This document shows, one piece after another, positions 5,754 through 6,200 of a stretch of 6,200 nt of DNA. Within the stretch, counting starts at the first letter, position 1. Every line of letters starts with the position of its first letter. A program made the position numbers and the translations under genes. The notes beneath the pieces were generated by a model, which searched no databases, was not told the origin of the DNA, and saw only the letters and a list, made by a program, of their open reading frames with translations. Origin of the DNA: an uncultured bacterium (lineage in GTDB: Bacteria; Patescibacteriota; Gracilibacteria; Absconditabacterales; Absconditicoccaceae); assembly GCA_903943625.1 (NCBI GenBank), contig CAJAPL010000015.1, forward strand, positions 1-6,200. Reading direction: 5' to 3'.

Positions 5754-6200
5754 ATGGCTACATTTCAAGAACATTTACAGAAACACTCTAAAAAGGTGGT
5801 TCATCATATACGCAGGCATCATAGAAAATATATTTTTGGTATTGTATGATGAGCTATAGCTATAAAATTAGCTTTAACCTTTATCGCCAGTATCTGATTG
5901 TATGAATGATATAGCACATTTGCTCAAGAATTAACTTGAGAAAATCAAGGTTGAACAACAAGCAGTTGAGAAAATCAAAGTTGAACAACAGGCAGTTGAG
6001 AAAATCAAAGTTGAACAACAAGCAGTTGAGAAAATCAAAGTTGAACAACAAGCAGTTGAGAAAATCAAAGTTGAACAACAAGCAGTTGAGAAAATCAAGG
6101 TTGAACAACAAGCAGTTGAGAAAATCAAGGTTGAACAACAAGCAGTTGAGAAAATCAAGGTTGAACAACAAGCAGTTGAGAAAATCAAAGTTGAAATGTG
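5754..6200 (+). CDS. Membrane-anchored or secreted protein with Gly/Ser/Thr/Asn/Gln tandem repeats (3' end outside window)
   Basis: The first 149 residues are visible. The start MATFQEHLQKHSKK leads into an unusually long basic, His-rich n-region (VVHHIRRHHRKY, 15-26) and one hydrophobic segment (about 27-49). Signal peptidase could cut after TFA at residue 57, a site much like TYA in the SLH protein. From residue 62 the chain is eight copies of a ten-residue unit GENQ(S/G)GTTSS plus a partial ninth that drifts into SGNV. Such a low-complexity hydrophilic chain suits an extended extracellular stalk or linker between the anchor and a domain lying beyond the window. All 22 visible TGA codons must be Gly, two per repeat, so under the standard code the gene would vanish. 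It has its own consensus promoter and follows the terminator of the SLH gene. The function is unknown. Confidence 0.85.
5937..6194 (+). repeat. 30-bp coding tandem repeat, 8.6 copies
   Basis: Units begin with TGA at 5937, 5967, 5997, 6027, 6057, 6087, 6117 and 6147, with an 18-nt partial unit from 6177. They are nearly identical. The fifth codon is GGT or AGT (order G S S S S G G G S), and unit 2 alone has GGC for AGC in its ninth codon; both are A/G transitions. Ten codons per unit keep the frame when copies are gained or lost. There are no spacers. Confidence 0.98.

Noticed and set aside
5881..6188. Two minus-strand frames with repetitive LLFNLDFLNC-like or STACCSTLIF-like products
   Set aside because: They exist only because the complement of the 30-bp repeat has no stops; the plus frame has promoter, start and signal segment.
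5937..6194. CRISPR array
   Set aside because: The repeats are directly contiguous with no spacers and are in frame with a coding gene.

Overview
The window is AT-rich bacterial DNA that only makes sense with UGA read as glycine (translation table 25). With that reading, six long frames join up across about 85 in-frame TGA codons, and every complete gene ends in TAA or TAG. Table 25 is known from Absconditabacteria (SR1) and Gracilibacteria (BD1-5). A second deviation is visible: in-frame CGA and CGG codons fall where the exonuclease III and CorA families carry tryptophan, while ordinary arginines use AGA, AGG, CGT or CGC. From memory, CGA/CGG to Trp has been reported for some Absconditabacteria, so that phylum is the best guess. 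This is inference; no rRNA or tRNA gene is present to confirm it.

Layout. 1-282 (+): C-terminal end of a CorA-type divalent cation transporter. 316-1131 (+): complete exonuclease III / AP endonuclease, probably co-transcribed with corA and carrying a GC-rich palindromic insert in a loop. 1132-1167: bidirectional terminator shared with a small unknown gene on the minus strand (1154-1489). 1490-1602: divergent control region with a promoter on each strand and a perfect 11-bp inverted repeat. 1603-2805 (+): unknown 400-residue helical protein. 2806-4029 (-): complete M16 zinc peptidase whose stop codon directly abuts that of its convergent neighbour. 4030-4189: intergenic region with a consensus promoter. 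4190-5599 (+): secreted S-layer-homology protein, then a terminator (5624-5669). 5754-6200 (+, cut by the window end): start of a secreted or membrane-anchored protein with a 30-bp tandem repeat encoding a Gly/Ser/Thr/Asn/Gln-rich chain.

The left part is housekeeping (ion uptake, base-excision repair). The right part is cell-surface biology: both surface genes have TTGACA/TATAAT promoters, short leaders and similar predicted signal-peptide cleavage sites (T-aromatic-A). No complete gene has a convincing Shine-Dalgarno sequence at the usual distance. I see no tRNA, rRNA, insertion sequence or CRISPR array.
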